Shown: positions 47,345-59,020, counted from the first letter of the stretch. The stretch is DNA of 64,000 bases from Taylorella asinigenitalis ATCC 700933 (GCF_000687755.1 NZ_JHXN01000001.1:186001-250000), one strand, 5' to 3'. Made by a program: numbers and translations. The notes: generated by a model from the letters alone, not told the origin.

Positions 47345-48598
47345 ATGTTAGTAAATATTCAAAACTCCAATGAACCTCAATCGAATAAGCCTAGCTTAAA
47401 AGCCCTTTTCTCTTTAGGCTTTCGTCCGCTTTATCTATCGGCTGCGTTATGGTCTATTATCTCCATCATTCTTTGGATTTATGTTCCTGCTTCACTTAAA
47501 GGGCCGATGACAGCTAGCTATTGGCACGCTCACGAGATGTTGTGGGGGGTTGTAATTACTATTGCCGTGGCCTTTCTTCTGACAGCTAGTGCCACATGGA
47601 CAGGTCGCAATCCTGCTCAGGGCCGCACTTTGATGATCATTGTTTTGCTATGGTGGGTTTCTCGATTTCTGCTGCTAATTCCAAATGACATTGCCTTTAA
47701 AATCGGAATGGTCACTGAATTCTCATTCTTTGCTTCGTCAGCTTATAGACTTTGGGCGGTTGTCTGGAGTACAAAAAATAAACGCAATTATATTCTGCCC
47801 TTTGTCCTTTTAGTGCTCGCTTTTCTTGATCTTGGCTATCTGTACTCCGTTCTAAATGGAGATTATATTGGCGTTTCGCGTTATCTGGACTTTGGTTTTA
47901 TCGGCATGGCCTATATCGCATTGATGATCGCTAGGAGAGTATTGCCATTTTTTGCATCGCGTGGAGCTAATATCGAAATCCCAAATCACCAAAACTCAGG
48001 CTCCTTACAGTTATCTCTTATGGTGGCTACATTCGCAGCATCAGTGTTGGGATTACATTTAGTGGCTGCAGGCGGGGTTATTGCCACAGGGCTTATTTCT
48101 ATTTTTCAGCTATCGCAATGGAAACCTCACAAAGTCGTACGCATACCTCTGCTTTGGGTGCTTTATATTTCGTATTTTTTCTTAGGTCTCGGGCTTATTT
48201 TTTCGGGCGTATATTTTCTGCTCTCGCCTTCATATGCGGCTCTTGTAGAAGCTTGGGGTACGCAAAACAATCTGGCGTTTATGCTATCAAGACCCGCATT
48301 CCATCTTCATGTTATTGGGATGGGCGGCTTTGCAGTCATGATTATTGGAATGCTTACACGCACGTCATTAGGGCATACTGGGCAGCCACTTAAAGCCGAT
48401 AGATGGATGGTGTGGATGTATATTTCTTTGCTTATCGCTTTTGTTATTCGCATGTCTGGCCTCTATCCGAGCAATATTATCTTGGCCTTTTGGCATGCGG
48501 CCGCTCTATTTTGGATTATTGCTTTTGGTCTCTTTTTATATCGCTTCACGCCTCTTTTAATTAAGCCACGTGCCGATAGATTTCGCTCCAAAAAATAA
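47345..48598 (+). CDS. nnrS: NnrS family membrane protein (nitric oxide/nitrosative stress)
   Basis: The inner-membrane heme- and copper-containing protein has about twelve hydrophobic segments and the typical FSLGFRPLYLSAA, YWHAHEMLWGVV and FHLHVIGMGGFAVMIIGMLTRTSLGHTGQ, the last with the histidines used for metal binding. NnrS relieves nitrosative stress in other proteobacteria. I prefer the ATG at 47345 (417 aa) because family proteins begin shortly before the FRP motif. An in-frame ATG at 47252 would add 31 residues. It lies between guaB and guaA, in the opposite direction. Three near-matches TATTGCCA but no exact motif copy are inside it. Confidence 0.87.
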   Translation: MLVNIQNSNEPQSNKPSLKALFSLGFRPLYLSAALWSIISIILWIYVPASLKGPMTASYWHAHEMLWGVVITIAVAFLLTASATWTGRNPAQGRTLMIIVLLWWVSRFLLLIPNDIAFKIGMVTEFSFFASSAYRLWAVVWSTKNKRNYILPFVLLVLAFLDLGYLYSVLNGDYIGVSRYLDFGFIGMAYIALMIARRVLPFFASRGANIEIPNHQNSGSLQLSLMVATFAASVLGLHLVAAGGVIATGLISIFQLSQWKPHKVVRIPLLWVLYISYFFLGLGLIFSGVYFLLSPSYAALVEAWGTQNNLAFMLSRPAFHLHVIGMGGFAVMIIGMLTRTSLGHTGQPLKADRWMVWMYISLLIAFVIRMSGLYPSNIILAFWHAAALFWIIAFGLFLYRFTPLLIKPRADRFRSKK

Positions 48599-48629
48599 GG
48601 GTGGCAATGCTCCCGCACTCCACCCCTAT
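48595..48629. terminator. Bidirectional terminator between nnrS and guaB, containing a TGGCAATG copy
   Basis: Arms ATAAGGGTGG and CCACCCCTAT pair with one mismatch around a 15-base loop; the nnrS stop codon is in the left arm. The 8-mer TGGCAATG spans the end of the left arm and the loop (48602-48609). On the minus strand the stem is followed by TTATTTTTT, suiting termination of guaB; on the plus strand by TTTCTT. Uptake sequences placed in terminators are a known pattern in Neisseria. Confidence 0.7.
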
Positions 48630-48636
48630 TTCTTAT

Positions 48637-50100
<1,464 letters not shown>

Positions 50101-50132
50101 TTACTCCTACACAAAGATAGATTATAAAATTT

Positions 50133-53100
50133 TTAATTAAAAAATACACGTGCGTTCATAAACATACGCATCCAAGGTGAAAAATCTCCCCCACTATCAT
50201 TCTGCCCCCAAAGTTTAGGAGACCATGAGAGCATGGCATTTCTAGTAACACGTTCTGGATGCGGCATCATAATCATATACCTCCCATCAGTACTTGTAAC
50301 TCCCGTAATACCATCTAAGCTACCATTCGGATTAAATGGATAGGATTCAGTAGGCTGACCGACATTATTTACATAACGTAAAGCCCTGTGTACTTGGCCT
50401 TTGTTGCCCTGAACACTAAAGTTTGCGTACCCTTCACCATGTGACACGACTATTGGAGCTTGCATCCCCTGCATGCCTTTGAAGAAAATAGAAGGTGAAT
50501 CCATAATTTCTACCATGCATAATCGAGCTTCATATTTTGAAGAAACGTTTGATGTAAATGCGGGCCAATCCTGTGCCCCTTTAATCATTCCAGATCCAGC
50601 CAAATGAGCCATCATTTGACACCCATTACAAACACCTAGCGCGAGAGTATCTTCTCGATCAAAGAATTCAGTAAATTGCGTGCTTAAAATTTCATTAAAC
50701 AAAATGGTCTTAGCCCATCCCTGACCTGCACCTAAAACGTCACCATAACTAAAGCCCCCAACTGCTACAAGGGCTTGAAAGTCCAATAATTTCTTGCGAC
50801 CAGAAAGCAAGTCTGTCATATGCACATCGTACGCTTGGAAACCCGCTTTATCAAAAGCCCAAGCCATCTCTAATTGACTATTACATCCTTGCTCACGCAA
50901 AATTGCTATGCGAGGTTTGGAGCCTTTTCCAATAAATGGAGCAATTAAATTTTCTTGTGGATTGAAATGAACTTTTGCCTGCATGCCAGGGTCAGAAATA
51001 TCGTCCCAACGTTTAAATTCTGCGAGAGATGTTTTTGGATTATCTCTGTTTTTAGAAATGTTATAGCTAACCTTTGTCCACTCTTTTCCTAGTTCTGAGC
51101 GTGGAAATGAAGCTACAACTTTTGCGTCTCGCAATATATCGATAGAGTCTGTTTTATTTAATGACCCAATAACATGAGAGACTTTAGACAAACCTGCTTC
51201 ACTAAGAGTGTGCAGTACAGCATCTCTATCAGATCTACGAACCTGAATCACCGCACCAGCTTCCTCATTAAATAAAGCTCTGATAGTGCTTTCATTTCTA
51301 AGGTTTTCAACCTGATCTGGCTTAATTTTGAAATCACCAAAATCACTATTTTGTTCATCAAAAACAAGCATGTCAACATTTATAGAAACACCAATATGCC
51401 CAGCAAAAGCCATTTCTGCAACAGTAGCAAATAATCCACCGTCCGATCTATCGTGATAGCTAAGGATTTGACCCTTATCTGAAAGAGAACGAATCGCACC
51501 AAAAAAGGATTTAAGAAGATCAGCATTCTCCATATCAGGAGTTTTACTGCCATACTGATTTAAAACATGTGATAGCACAGAGCCTGCAAGCCTTTGCTTG
51601 CCTTCACCTAAGTCAATCAAAATAAGAACTGATGACTCATCCGTATCGTGCACAAGCTGCGGAGTCAATGATTTTCTTATATCCTTAACATTTGAAAATG
51701 CACTTACAATCAAGGAAACAGGTGAAATAATAGTCTGCTCCTCATCTTCTTCCTGAGCTTTTGTTTTCATTGAAAGAGAATCTTTACCTACAGGAATAGA
51801 GATACCAAGGTCTATACAAAATTCACTACATGATTTAACCGCCTCATATAGTGCACCGTCTTGACCCTCAGAGCCAGAAGAAGCCATCCAATTTGCCGAT
51901 AATTTTAGATCTCTTATGCTCGCAATATCTGCACTGGCAATATTCGTTATAGCCTCTGCAATAGCCATTCTCGAAGCAGCAGCTGGATTTGCGATAGCAA
52001 TAGGAGAACGCTCTCCCATAGACATGGCTTGACCAGTGTACCCCTCATAATCATCAAGCGTAACAGCACAATCAGCAACTGGCACTTGCCATGGACCTAC
52101 CATTTGATCACGCGATGTCAATGCCCCCACACTGCGATCACCAATAGTCACTAGGAAAGACTTGCTCGCCACAGTAGGATGACGAATAACTTTAAGAGCA
52201 ATATCGCTTAAATCCGCTTCGACAAAATCAAGTTTCTCAGACGAGAAATTTTGCGTTTGTATATCCTTTTTAAGCTTTGGCAATGATCCTAAAATAACAT
52301 CCATAGGCAGATTCACTGCATCTTCTTTAGGCTCATTTTTAACGACCAGCATTTTCTCTTCTTTGGCAATGCCCACGACACTAAACGGACATCTCTCTCG
52401 AGCACAAATTTCCTCAAATAAAGGCAAACTCTCAGGATCGATAGCAAGCACATATCTCTCTTGAGATTCATTGCACCAAATCTCAGCTGGTGACATACCA
52501 GATTCTTCAAGATTAACTTTATTTAAATCAAACACTGCCCCCATATCCGCATCTTGCACCATCTCTGGAAATGCGTTAGATAGACCCCCTGCACCTACAT
52601 CATGCAAAGAGAGAATTGGATTTTTCTCTAACATTCTCCAGCACGTATCCAAAACCTCTTGAGCACGCCTTTGAATCTCTGGATTGCCTCGTTGAACAGA
52701 ATCAAAATCAAGACTTTCTGCATTAGAGCCCACGGCCATACTAGAAGCAGCTCCGCCGCCCATACCGATTCTAAAGCCTGGCCCCCCCAGTTGAATTAAA
52801 AGCGTTCCATCCTTAAGGGCATTTTTTTCTGTTAATGCATCGTCAATTGAGCCCAAGCCACCTGCAATCATAATTGGCTTGTGATAGCCCCATCTAACTC
52901 CGTCGACAGTTTGTTCATAGACTCTAAAGTATCCCGATAGATTTGGACGACCAAACTCGTTATTAAAATTTGCAGCCCCAATTGGCCCTTGAGTCATTAT
53001 TTCTCTTGGAGTGGCAATGCGCTCGGGCATAATATGTGAGTCATTTTCTTCCCATTTTTCGGTTAACTCAGGTAGATGTAGATTAGAAACTGTAAATCCC

Positions 53101-54134
53101 GTAAGACCTGCCTTAGGCTTACCTCCTCGACCAGTTGCCCCTTCATCTCTTATTTCTCCACCTGCACCAGTGGAAGCCCCTTGAAAAGGTGCAATCGCAG
53201 TTGGATGATTATGTGTCTCAACTTTTATTAATGTATGTGTAAGCCTTTGAGTTGATTTGTACTGAAACTCAGAATCTGACAAAGGATAAAACCTAGAAAT
53301 TTCCCTTCCTGAAAAAATAGCTGCATTATCCGAATAAGCAACAACGCAACCTTCTGGATGAGCATTATATGTGTCCCTAATCATACCAAAAAGGGATTTT
53401 TCTTGTGGTACCCCGTCAATAGTCCAAAAAGCATTAAATATCTTATGTCTGCAGTGTTCACTATTAGCCTGTGCGAACATCATAAGCTCAACATCAGTGG
53501 GATTTCGCTCAAGTTTTTTATATGAATTAAGTAGATAATCAATTTCAACACTACTTAATGCAAGGCCCAAGTTTTGATTCGCTTCATATAAAGCCATCTC
53601 GCCTTTACCTAACACATCAATATAAGTGAGATCTTTAGTGCTTAATTCATTAATTAAAAGTTTGGGATCAAATTCATCTGGAAGAACTTCTTCAGTCATG
53701 CGATCATGAATAGCACTAGCTAAGGTGGCCAATTGCTGCTCATTTAATTTTTTTGATCCGAGCAAACCACGTTCAGACTCAAAATAATACTTAATGCCCC
53801 TCTCTATCCTAAATATCTTCGATAGACCACAATTAGTGGCAATGTCCGTACTCTTTGAGGCCCACGGAGAAATAGTCCCAATCCTAGGGACAACATGCAA
53901 TATTAATGTCGCACTGTCAGCAATATTTTCAGGAAATTCTTTCCCATAGCTTAGCAATGACTTAAGTTTAAAAATTTCTTCGGGATTTAATTCAGAATGA
54001 CAGTAAACAAAATGTTCATACTGTCCTTGGACTGAAGAAACTGGTACATTTGATTTTTTTAATTTTTCTAAAATTTTTTCTGATTGGAACTGGGATAGTG
54101 CTAATGCACCTTGAAAGTAGTAATGAATTGACAC
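50133..54134 (-). CDS. purL: Phosphoribosylformylglycinamidine synthase (large single-chain PurL)
   Basis: The 1333-aa cytosolic enzyme catalyses the fourth step of purine synthesis, FGAR to FGAM. Domain order is a PurS-like N-terminus (about 1-150), a linker, the ATP-binding FGAM synthase halves ([54 protein letters not shown]) and a C-terminal glutaminase ([30 protein letters not shown]). This is the long proteobacterial form. Four motif copies lie within it (52277, 52363, 53011 and 53836). It is divergent from the endopeptidase gene across 181 bases. Confidence 0.97.
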   Translation of the reverse strand: MSIHYYFQGALALSQFQSEKILEKLKKSNVPVSSVQGQYEHFVYCHSELNPEEIFKLKSLLSYGKEFPENIADSATLILHVVPRIGTISPWASKSTDIATNCGLSKIFRIERGIKYYFESERGLLGSKKLNEQQLATLASAIHDRMTEEVLPDEFDPKLLINELSTKDLTYIDVLGKGEMALYEANQNLGLALSSVEIDYLLNSYKKLERNPTDVELMMFAQANSEHCRHKIFNAFWTIDGVPQEKSLFGMIRDTYNAHPEGCVVAYSDNAAIFSGREISRFYPLSDSEFQYKSTQRLTHTLIKVETHNHPTAIAPFQGASTGAGGEIRDEGATGRGGKPKAGLTGFTVSNLHLPELTEKWEENDSHIMPERIATPREIMTQGPIGAANFNNEFGRPNLSGYFRVYEQTVDGVRWGYHKPIMIAGGLGSIDDALTEKNALKDGTLLIQLGGPGFRIGMGGGAASSMAVGSNAESLDFDSVQRGNPEIQRRAQEVLDTCWRMLEKNPILSLHDVGAGGLSNAFPEMVQDADMGAVFDLNKVNLEESGMSPAEIWCNESQERYVLAIDPESLPLFEEICARERCPFSVVGIAKEEKMLVVKNEPKEDAVNLPMDVILGSLPKLKKDIQTQNFSSEKLDFVEADLSDIALKVIRHPTVASKSFLVTIGDRSVGALTSRDQMVGPWQVPVADCAVTLDDYEGYTGQAMSMGERSPIAIANPAAASRMAIAEAITNIASADIASIRDLKLSANWMASSGSEGQDGALYEAVKSCSEFCIDLGISIPVGKDSLSMKTKAQEEDEEQTIISPVSLIVSAFSNVKDIRKSLTPQLVHDTDESSVLILIDLGEGKQRLAGSVLSHVLNQYGSKTPDMENADLLKSFFGAIRSLSDKGQILSYHDRSDGGLFATVAEMAFAGHIGVSINVDMLVFDEQNSDFGDFKIKPDQVENLRNESTIRALFNEEAGAVIQVRRSDRDAVLHTLSEAGLSKVSHVIGSLNKTDSIDILRDAKVVASFPRSELGKEWTKVSYNISKNRDNPKTSLAEFKRWDDISDPGMQAKVHFNPQENLIAPFIGKGSKPRIAILREQGCNSQLEMAWAFDKAGFQAYDVHMTDLLSGRKKLLDFQALVAVGGFSYGDVLGAGQGWAKTILFNEILSTQFTEFFDREDTLALGVCNGCQMMAHLAGSGMIKGAQDWPAFTSNVSSKYEARLCMVEIMDSPSIFFKGMQGMQAPIVVSHGEGYANFSVQGNKGQVHRALRYVNNVGQPTESYPFNPNGSLDGITGVTSTDGRYMIMMPHPERVTRNAMLSWSPKLWGQNDSGGDFSPWMRMFMNARVFFN

Positions 54135-54279
54135 TTCTTTAATCCACGTTTTGGCTTAAAAACATATATTTTACAAGTTTTAAATTCAAATAATTTATAG
54201 AATTTGTAATGTTAAAAGATGCTCCAAGAAATAGTTAAAGCTATTTATTCAAAAATCGTGTAACTCATTAATTTTCTTG

Positions 54280-54285
54280 TATAAT
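54280..54285 (+). promoter_or_regulatory. Candidate -10 box for the endopeptidase gene
   Basis: A perfect TATAAT 30 bases before the GTG start. The matching -35 region is not convincing, so this is a weak call. Confidence 0.35.
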
Positions 54286-54315
54286 TATTAAAACAATAAC
54301 GAGTCGGGTGTTATA

Positions 54316-55455
54316 GTGTTTAGGTTATTAAAGTCAGCAATAATTAGTATTTCATTGATATTTTTTGTCTCTACCTCTTTTAATCAAGAGGTTTATGCTG
54401 CTACAAAACAAAAAACTTCTAAAACTACATCTAAAGCAAAGACTAGGGTTAAGACTAAGATTTCCTCTAAATCTAAATCTAAAAAAACTACTAGCAAGGC
54501 AAAATCATCCAAAAATAAGAAAAAAAGCAAAGTCATTGCCAGTAAAAAAGTAAAACCTAAAACTGCACGTAAACTTAAATCTAAATCATCGATTGTAAAA
54601 ACAAAATCAAATTTAATCTCTTCCTCTGCTGGATTAGCGAATGATAGCGAAGATATTAAAAACTCATTTACTGACGTGAATATTGTAGGTTTTGCGGATA
54701 ACGGCGATGTAATTAATTCTGAAATCGCTTTTGTTATGTCATTAGATGACAGGCAGATTCATTATCAAAAAAATATCGATACTGTGCAGCCTATAGCCTC
54801 TATTACTAAGCTTATGACGGCTTATGTAGTTATTAAAGGTGGTCAATCTTTAGATGAAATTATTACCATATCAGAAGAGGATATGGACCGTTTGAAAGGA
54901 ACAGGATCTAGACTTACATATGGTACTCAACTAACTAGACGTGAAGCTCTTCTTCTTGCATTAATGTCCTCAGAAAATAGAGCGGCTAATGCTCTTGGAA
55001 GACATTATCCTGGTGGTTTAGAAGCATTTGTAAAACAGATGAATGCAACTGCACGTCAAATTGGAATGACTCGCACTCGTTTTGTTGAGCCTACGGGACT
55101 TTCACCTCAAAATGTAGCTTCAGCTCAAGACCTTGCTAAACTTCTTGCTGTCGTATATAGAGAACCGCTTATTCATCAATTTTCTACAAGTGATGGATAT
55201 ACTGTAACTACCAATGGCGGAAAAATTCAAAATTATAAAAACTCTAATCGTCTAATTCGTAATGACAAATGGGATATTCATGTATCCAAAACTGGCTATA
55301 TTAAAGAAGCTGGCCGTTGCATAGTAATGATTACTAAGATGAACGGAAAAGATATGGCTGTTGTTCTTATGAACGCAAATGGCGGTGTAACTAGGTTTTC
55401 AGACGCTATAAGAATTAAGCATATTGTTCAGAATGACTTCCCGTCAATCTTTTAG
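54316..55455 (+). CDS. pbpG: D-alanyl-D-alanine endopeptidase/carboxypeptidase (PBP7-type, S11) with a Lys-rich N-terminal region
   Basis: Periplasmic low-molecular-weight penicillin-binding protein, 379 aa from the GTG at 54316. A Sec signal (about 1-29, ending VYAAT) is followed by a strikingly basic, Lys/Ser/Thr-only stretch (about 31-98). The S11 domain comes next: SxxK as S162-I-T-K165, SxN in SSENRAANAL, and KTG in VSKTGYIKEAG. No C-terminal amphipathic anchor is evident, which suits PBP7 rather than DacA. The Lys-rich part resembles histone-H1-like tails and may bind acidic polymers; that is inference. Motif copy at 54534-54542 lies inside the Lys-rich part. Confidence 0.88.
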   Translation: MFRLLKSAIISISLIFFVSTSFNQEVYAATKQKTSKTTSKAKTRVKTKISSKSKSKKTTSKAKSSKNKKKSKVIASKKVKPKTARKLKSKSSIVKTKSNLISSSAGLANDSEDIKNSFTDVNIVGFADNGDVINSEIAFVMSLDDRQIHYQKNIDTVQPIASITKLMTAYVVIKGGQSLDEIITISEEDMDRLKGTGSRLTYGTQLTRREALLLALMSSENRAANALGRHYPGGLEAFVKQMNATARQIGMTRTRFVEPTGLSPQNVASAQDLAKLLAVVYREPLIHQFSTSDGYTVTTNGGKIQNYKNSNRLIRNDKWDIHVSKTGYIKEAGRCIVMITKMNGKDMAVVLMNANGGVTRFSDAIRIKHIVQNDFPSIF

Positions 55456-56079
55456 TTACTGCTGAATTTGTTTAATTATCTTTAGTGGAATACACGTTTT
55501 TAAACGATTTATAGAGACATCTATAGGGTCTTGATGTGCCCCCAAGATATCTAATGTTATATCTGCACCTATAGTTTTTATCGCCTCAAAATCGTCTCGT
55601 ATTCTAGTATCAGCAAAATCGCATTCTGTTTGCGTATAAATTAGGTGCGTAGTGTAATCTAAACTTACTTCCGTTCCAATTGATAATAACGGTATAAATG
55701 AGTTAAATGTAATCACACGCCCTGCAATTGCCGTACTTAAACCTAAGAGAGAAAGTATCGCAGATCCAATCGGACCACTCCCTACTAAAGCTGTATATTC
55801 CGCACTACTAAATGTATTCTTTTGGATATGTCGAATCGTTTCAATTAACTTAATCTTATTTATTCCAACAAACTCCTCAATTTTTTCTGGTTCCTCTATC
55901 TGCTCTTCACTTTCTATGGCAATGCCATAGATATTCGCCATTGGAAATATGTCCTGATATGCTTTTGATACTACATCAAGCATTCTTAGATTATCTAGAC
56001 TTGGAAAACAAAGAATAAATAATTGAGATGAGTCAGAAGCTTGATTAGGGTTTTGAGTGAGGTTTTTGTGAGGAAACAT
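55456..56079 (-). CDS. Degenerate YpfH-like esterase homologue (predicted non-catalytic)
   Basis: The 207-aa protein aligns by eye with the phospholipase/carboxylesterase YpfH group: LFILCFPSLDNLRMLDVVSKA corresponds to the usual LFLLFHGVGANPDDM start. AGRVITFNSF fits the core strand and HLIYTQTECDF the HLIHGGEDPV strand. IGADITLDILGAHQDPID fits the C-terminal His region. The nucleophile elbow, normally GFSQG, reads VGSGPIG (residues 99-105), so the serine is not in its place. The HG oxyanion site is also lost. It may be a decaying enzyme or a re-used fold. It ends directly against the pbpG stop. A perfect palindrome built on a motif copy is inside it (55914-55930). Confidence 0.6.
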   Translation of the reverse strand: MFPHKNLTQNPNQASDSSQLFILCFPSLDNLRMLDVVSKAYQDIFPMANIYGIAIESEEQIEEPEKIEEFVGINKIKLIETIRHIQKNTFSSAEYTALVGSGPIGSAILSLLGLSTAIAGRVITFNSFIPLLSIGTEVSLDYTTHLIYTQTECDFADTRIRDDFEAIKTIGADITLDILGAHQDPIDVSINRLKTCIPLKIIKQIQQ

Positions 56080-56133
56080 CGGAAATTTTGTTTTTGATAA
56101 AATACTATTTTACTCACATATTAGGTCAAAATC

Positions 56134-56592
56134 ATGTCCCTAAAATCACGCATCTCCAGCAGTATTAAGGAGGCTATGCTATCAAAACAATCTGAAAGAC
56201 TATCTACATTGCGCTTTCTTTCTGCTGCTATTAAACAAAAAGAAGTCGATGAGAGAGTTGAGCTTTCAGATGAAGCAATTGTCGCTATTATCGAGAAGCA
56301 AATTAAGCAAAGACGAGAATCTATTGCTGCTTTTGAACAGGCGGGGCGTGCAGATTCGGCAGCTGCTGAAAAAGCTGAGCTTGAAGTTCTGATGGAATTC
56401 TTGCCTGAGCAAGCTTCTGATGAAGAGATTAATCAAATAGTTACTGATGCTATAGAACAATTAAAGTCTGAAGGGGTAACAGGTAACCCTGCTATGGGTA
56501 AAGCTATGGGTTTAATTAAACCTAAATTAGCTGGTCGTGCAGACATGTCTAAAGTTTCAGGCATTATTAAAGATAAGTTAAATCAAGGGTGA
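56134..56592 (+). CDS. yqeY: GatB/YqeY domain protein
   Basis: The 152-aa cytosolic protein consists of the YqeY domain: an N-terminal helical part (SSIKEAMLSKQSERLSTLRFLSAAIKQ, here split as read) and the tail-like LMEFLPEQASDEEI and GNPAMGKAMGLIKPKLAGRADMSKV, as in the C-terminal domain of GatB/GatE. It is thought to interact with tRNA; its role is not settled. Often beside rpsU or dnaG in related genomes, neither of which is here. A three-base gap leads to the small lipoprotein gene. Confidence 0.92.
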   Translation: MSLKSRISSSIKEAMLSKQSERLSTLRFLSAAIKQKEVDERVELSDEAIVAIIEKQIKQRRESIAAFEQAGRADSAAAEKAELEVLMEFLPEQASDEEINQIVTDAIEQLKSEGVTGNPAMGKAMGLIKPKLAGRADMSKVSGIIKDKLNQG

Positions 56593-56595
56593 TTT

Positions 56596-56715
56596 ATGCT
56601 TAAAAAAATTAGTCTATTAGTTTTAATACTAGGAATTGCCGCATGTGCTATGAAAGACGAAAGACCTGCTGTTCCAAAAGATCTTCCTCCACCTAATCAT
56701 TTACAGATGCAATAA
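56596..56715 (+). CDS. Very small lipoprotein (39 aa)
   Basis: Short gene three bases after yqeY: signal MLKKISLLVLILGIAAC with lipobox IAAC (Cys17), then 22 residues rich in Pro (VPKDLPPPNHLQMQ). It is of the LptM/YifL or entericidin size class of small lipoproteins, without clear homology. The lipoprotein signal and the close coupling to yqeY support it as real. Its last 23 bases overlap the 3' end of the convergent helicase gene. Confidence 0.7.
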   Translation: MLKKISLLVLILGIAACAMKDERPAVPKDLPPPNHLQMQ

Positions 56716-58540
56716 AATTTTGTGACGTTTCTATTTTATTCCATAACTTCACATACTGCTCCTCTTTTAAAATCTCCTCTATAAATGGAGATTTTTTTTC
56801 ATTTGAGTAATAGATAAACACATGTTCTTTAGCCCTCGTTATGGCAACATAGAATACTCTACGCTCCTGTGCATGCGGGTATTTCTCATCGGAACAATAT
56901 AATTCGATTTCACTTTCCTTTTCCGATGGCAAACCCATCTCTCCACTTTCTACATTAAGCAAAATCACATAATCGGCTTCCCTTCCCTTCGATTTATGAA
57001 TAGTTGCCGTCTTTATTATTAACTTATCAAATTGATTATTTAAGTACTCAATTTTAGGTGGCAATGGTAACTGATAATTAAATCTACTTAGTATTAAGCA
57101 TGTTTTAGAACTAGTTGCATTCCTATTAATATGATTCAATAAAATCCAAAGGTCTATGTCATATTCCAACAATGTTACACAATGTCCGTTAAATGATTTG
57201 TGACTCTCAATATTCTTTTTATATTGATTAGGATTTTGCTGAACGAATTTAGAGCTTAAATTTGCTAATGCTGTGTGAAAACGAAAAGTTCTATCCAAGG
57301 CAAGAATATTTAAATTAGACAAATATTGATCCAAATTTCGGATATATTTAAGTTCACTGCCAGCAAACTGATATATAGTTTGCCAATCATCACCTACGCA
57401 AAATAAACTTATATCTTTATCTTGATCGATTAAGCCTTTTAAAAGATTAAATCTTGATTTTGATATATCTTGAAATTCATCGACAAGAATGTACTTCCAA
57501 CTGTGCACATACTTTTTGCTTTTTACATACTCGCTTGATTTTACAATCATCTTGTCAAAGTCAATTTCATTGGAACTTTCAAGTAGATATAGATATTTTT
57601 TGTATATTTCTTTAGCCCAAAGTCCAAGAAATTTTTTCTTAGCTCCCCAGTTTTCAAAGCTCTCATTAGGATTAGACTTAACAAATAAAAATACATCGAT
57701 AAGTAATTTGGACAAAGTTTTAACTCGACCAATACTGTTAATTCGAAATTTTTCTTCTTCTCCCCAACCATTATTTTTGCAAAGATTTTTGATTTCATAG
57801 GCTAAATGGTAAGGGGAGGAAGCATTGCCACAAAAATCTAAATCTATGTAATGAGTGCCATATATGTTATGCAATTGTTTTTCTTGTGGACTGTCCTGAT
57901 ATCCCAAATATGTATTTAAATCAGGAAGAAAAAACGCAATTTCATAAGGATTGTATTTTTTGTTTAAATATTTATCTTTTTCAAACAAGCAATTGGAAAT
58001 ATATCGTATTCCCCTCAGATAAAGGATATTAGCGACTATTAGTCTGACTGGGTCATCGAAAAAGTCATCATTTAAAGAACGCCAAATTTTTTTTGCATTC
58101 TTAAAATCATACTCACTGAAATCATACTCATAAAAATTGAAATATTCGATAAGGCGATCATTGTCACAAAATACTTGATTTGAAATAAAGTTCTCGAGAT
58201 TTTTGTCTTCACTTAGGGATGTCAACTTAGGCATCGAACCCTCAACGGAACTTACTATGCCTAATCCTAGGCTATGAAATGTACGAACTTCAATATCCTG
58301 CAAAGATTCGATTTGCGATAAGCGTTCTTGCATTTCTAAAGCGGCATCTTTACCGAATGCAAGCATTAAAATTTCACTTGCTGGGACTTTTAAATATTCG
58401 CATAAATATATAACTCTACCGATAATTGTGCTTGTTTTGCCAGTGCCAGCACCTGCTAACAAAAGCATATTTTGCGAAGAAGTACTTGCCGCTTCATACT
58501 GTTTTTTTGTAAGTTTAGATTTAAGGTCTTTTATGTTCAT
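56693..58540 (-). CDS. UvrD/Rep-family superfamily 1 DNA helicase, HelD-like
   Basis: The 615-aa ATP-dependent helicase has motif I LLAGAGTGKTST (Walker A at 30-36), motif II VDEFQDIS, motif III FCVGDDWQTIYQFAGSE, motif V IHKSKGREADYVILLN and motif VI VFYVAITRAKEHVFI. The DDWQxIYxFAG string is typical of helicase IV (HelD). The N-terminal extra domain of HelD is absent and the 1B/2B insertions are Asn/Lys/Tyr-rich. Two motif copies (57058, 57833) lie in it, so it does not look newly acquired. DNA repair role is inferred. Confidence 0.85.
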   Translation of the reverse strand: MNIKDLKSKLTKKQYEAASTSSQNMLLLAGAGTGKTSTIIGRVIYLCEYLKVPASEILMLAFGKDAALEMQERLSQIESLQDIEVRTFHSLGLGIVSSVEGSMPKLTSLSEDKNLENFISNQVFCDNDRLIEYFNFYEYDFSEYDFKNAKKIWRSLNDDFFDDPVRLIVANILYLRGIRYISNCLFEKDKYLNKKYNPYEIAFFLPDLNTYLGYQDSPQEKQLHNIYGTHYIDLDFCGNASSPYHLAYEIKNLCKNNGWGEEEKFRINSIGRVKTLSKLLIDVFLFVKSNPNESFENWGAKKKFLGLWAKEIYKKYLYLLESSNEIDFDKMIVKSSEYVKSKKYVHSWKYILVDEFQDISKSRFNLLKGLIDQDKDISLFCVGDDWQTIYQFAGSELKYIRNLDQYLSNLNILALDRTFRFHTALANLSSKFVQQNPNQYKKNIESHKSFNGHCVTLLEYDIDLWILLNHINRNATSSKTCLILSRFNYQLPLPPKIEYLNNQFDKLIIKTATIHKSKGREADYVILLNVESGEMGLPSEKESEIELYCSDEKYPHAQERRVFYVAITRAKEHVFIYYSNEKKSPFIEEILKEEQYVKLWNKIETSQNFIASVND

Positions 58541-58650
58541 CGAATACTCCGTTTAAGGTAATTGTGAACACAAAATGAAAGGTTTTATAGTGGGGTGGAC
58601 AAATATGTCACTTATAATAGGGTAACTGGGCTTTCAATATGGGGATTCTT

Positions 58651-58992
58651 ATGAGAATTTTTTGGATATTAGGATTTGTTGGTTTATTGTCTGCATGCCA
58701 GACTGGTACTGGGATTGATTTAACCAATAAAGACAACTACGGTTTGAAATGTTCTGCTGGACCAAAATCGACTCCAAACTGGGAGGGATGTATGGTTAGT
58801 GCTAAACGTATATGTGCACCAGCTCAAGTCATTAATGTTAAGCAACTTAACCCTATAGGAAATGGCTCAGCGGATGATGGCTACTTTATGACATTTACTT
58901 GTGCAAACTCTCATATGACCCCTATTCCTACTACTAACAGACCCTCGTCAGCTGCACCTATATCAGAAGCATCATCAACTATAGTTAAATAA
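58651..58992 (+). CDS. Small cysteine-containing lipoprotein
   Basis: The 113-aa product has a lipoprotein signal MRIFWILGFVGLLSACQTG, lipobox LSAC (Cys16). The mature part has four more cysteines (KCSAGP, EGCMVS, RICAPAQ, FTCANSH), suggesting disulfides, and a Pro/Ser/Ala-rich tail. The ATG at 58651 is preferred since GGGGA lies nine bases upstream; an in-frame start at 58639 would spoil the signal spacing. No family recognised. Confidence 0.72.
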   Translation: MRIFWILGFVGLLSACQTGTGIDLTNKDNYGLKCSAGPKSTPNWEGCMVSAKRICAPAQVINVKQLNPIGNGSADDGYFMTFTCANSHMTPIPTTNRPSSAAPISEASSTIVK

Positions 58993-58999
58993 CAAAAAG

Positions 59000-59020
59000 G
59001 CCTATACAAAGTGTATAGGC
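59000..59020. terminator. Bidirectional terminator between the small lipoprotein gene and cysK
   Basis: Arms GCCTATAC and GTATAGGC with a 5-base loop. On the minus strand it is followed by CTTTTTG, on the plus strand by TCTCTC, so it fits cysK better. It lies between two convergent genes. Confidence 0.82.
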
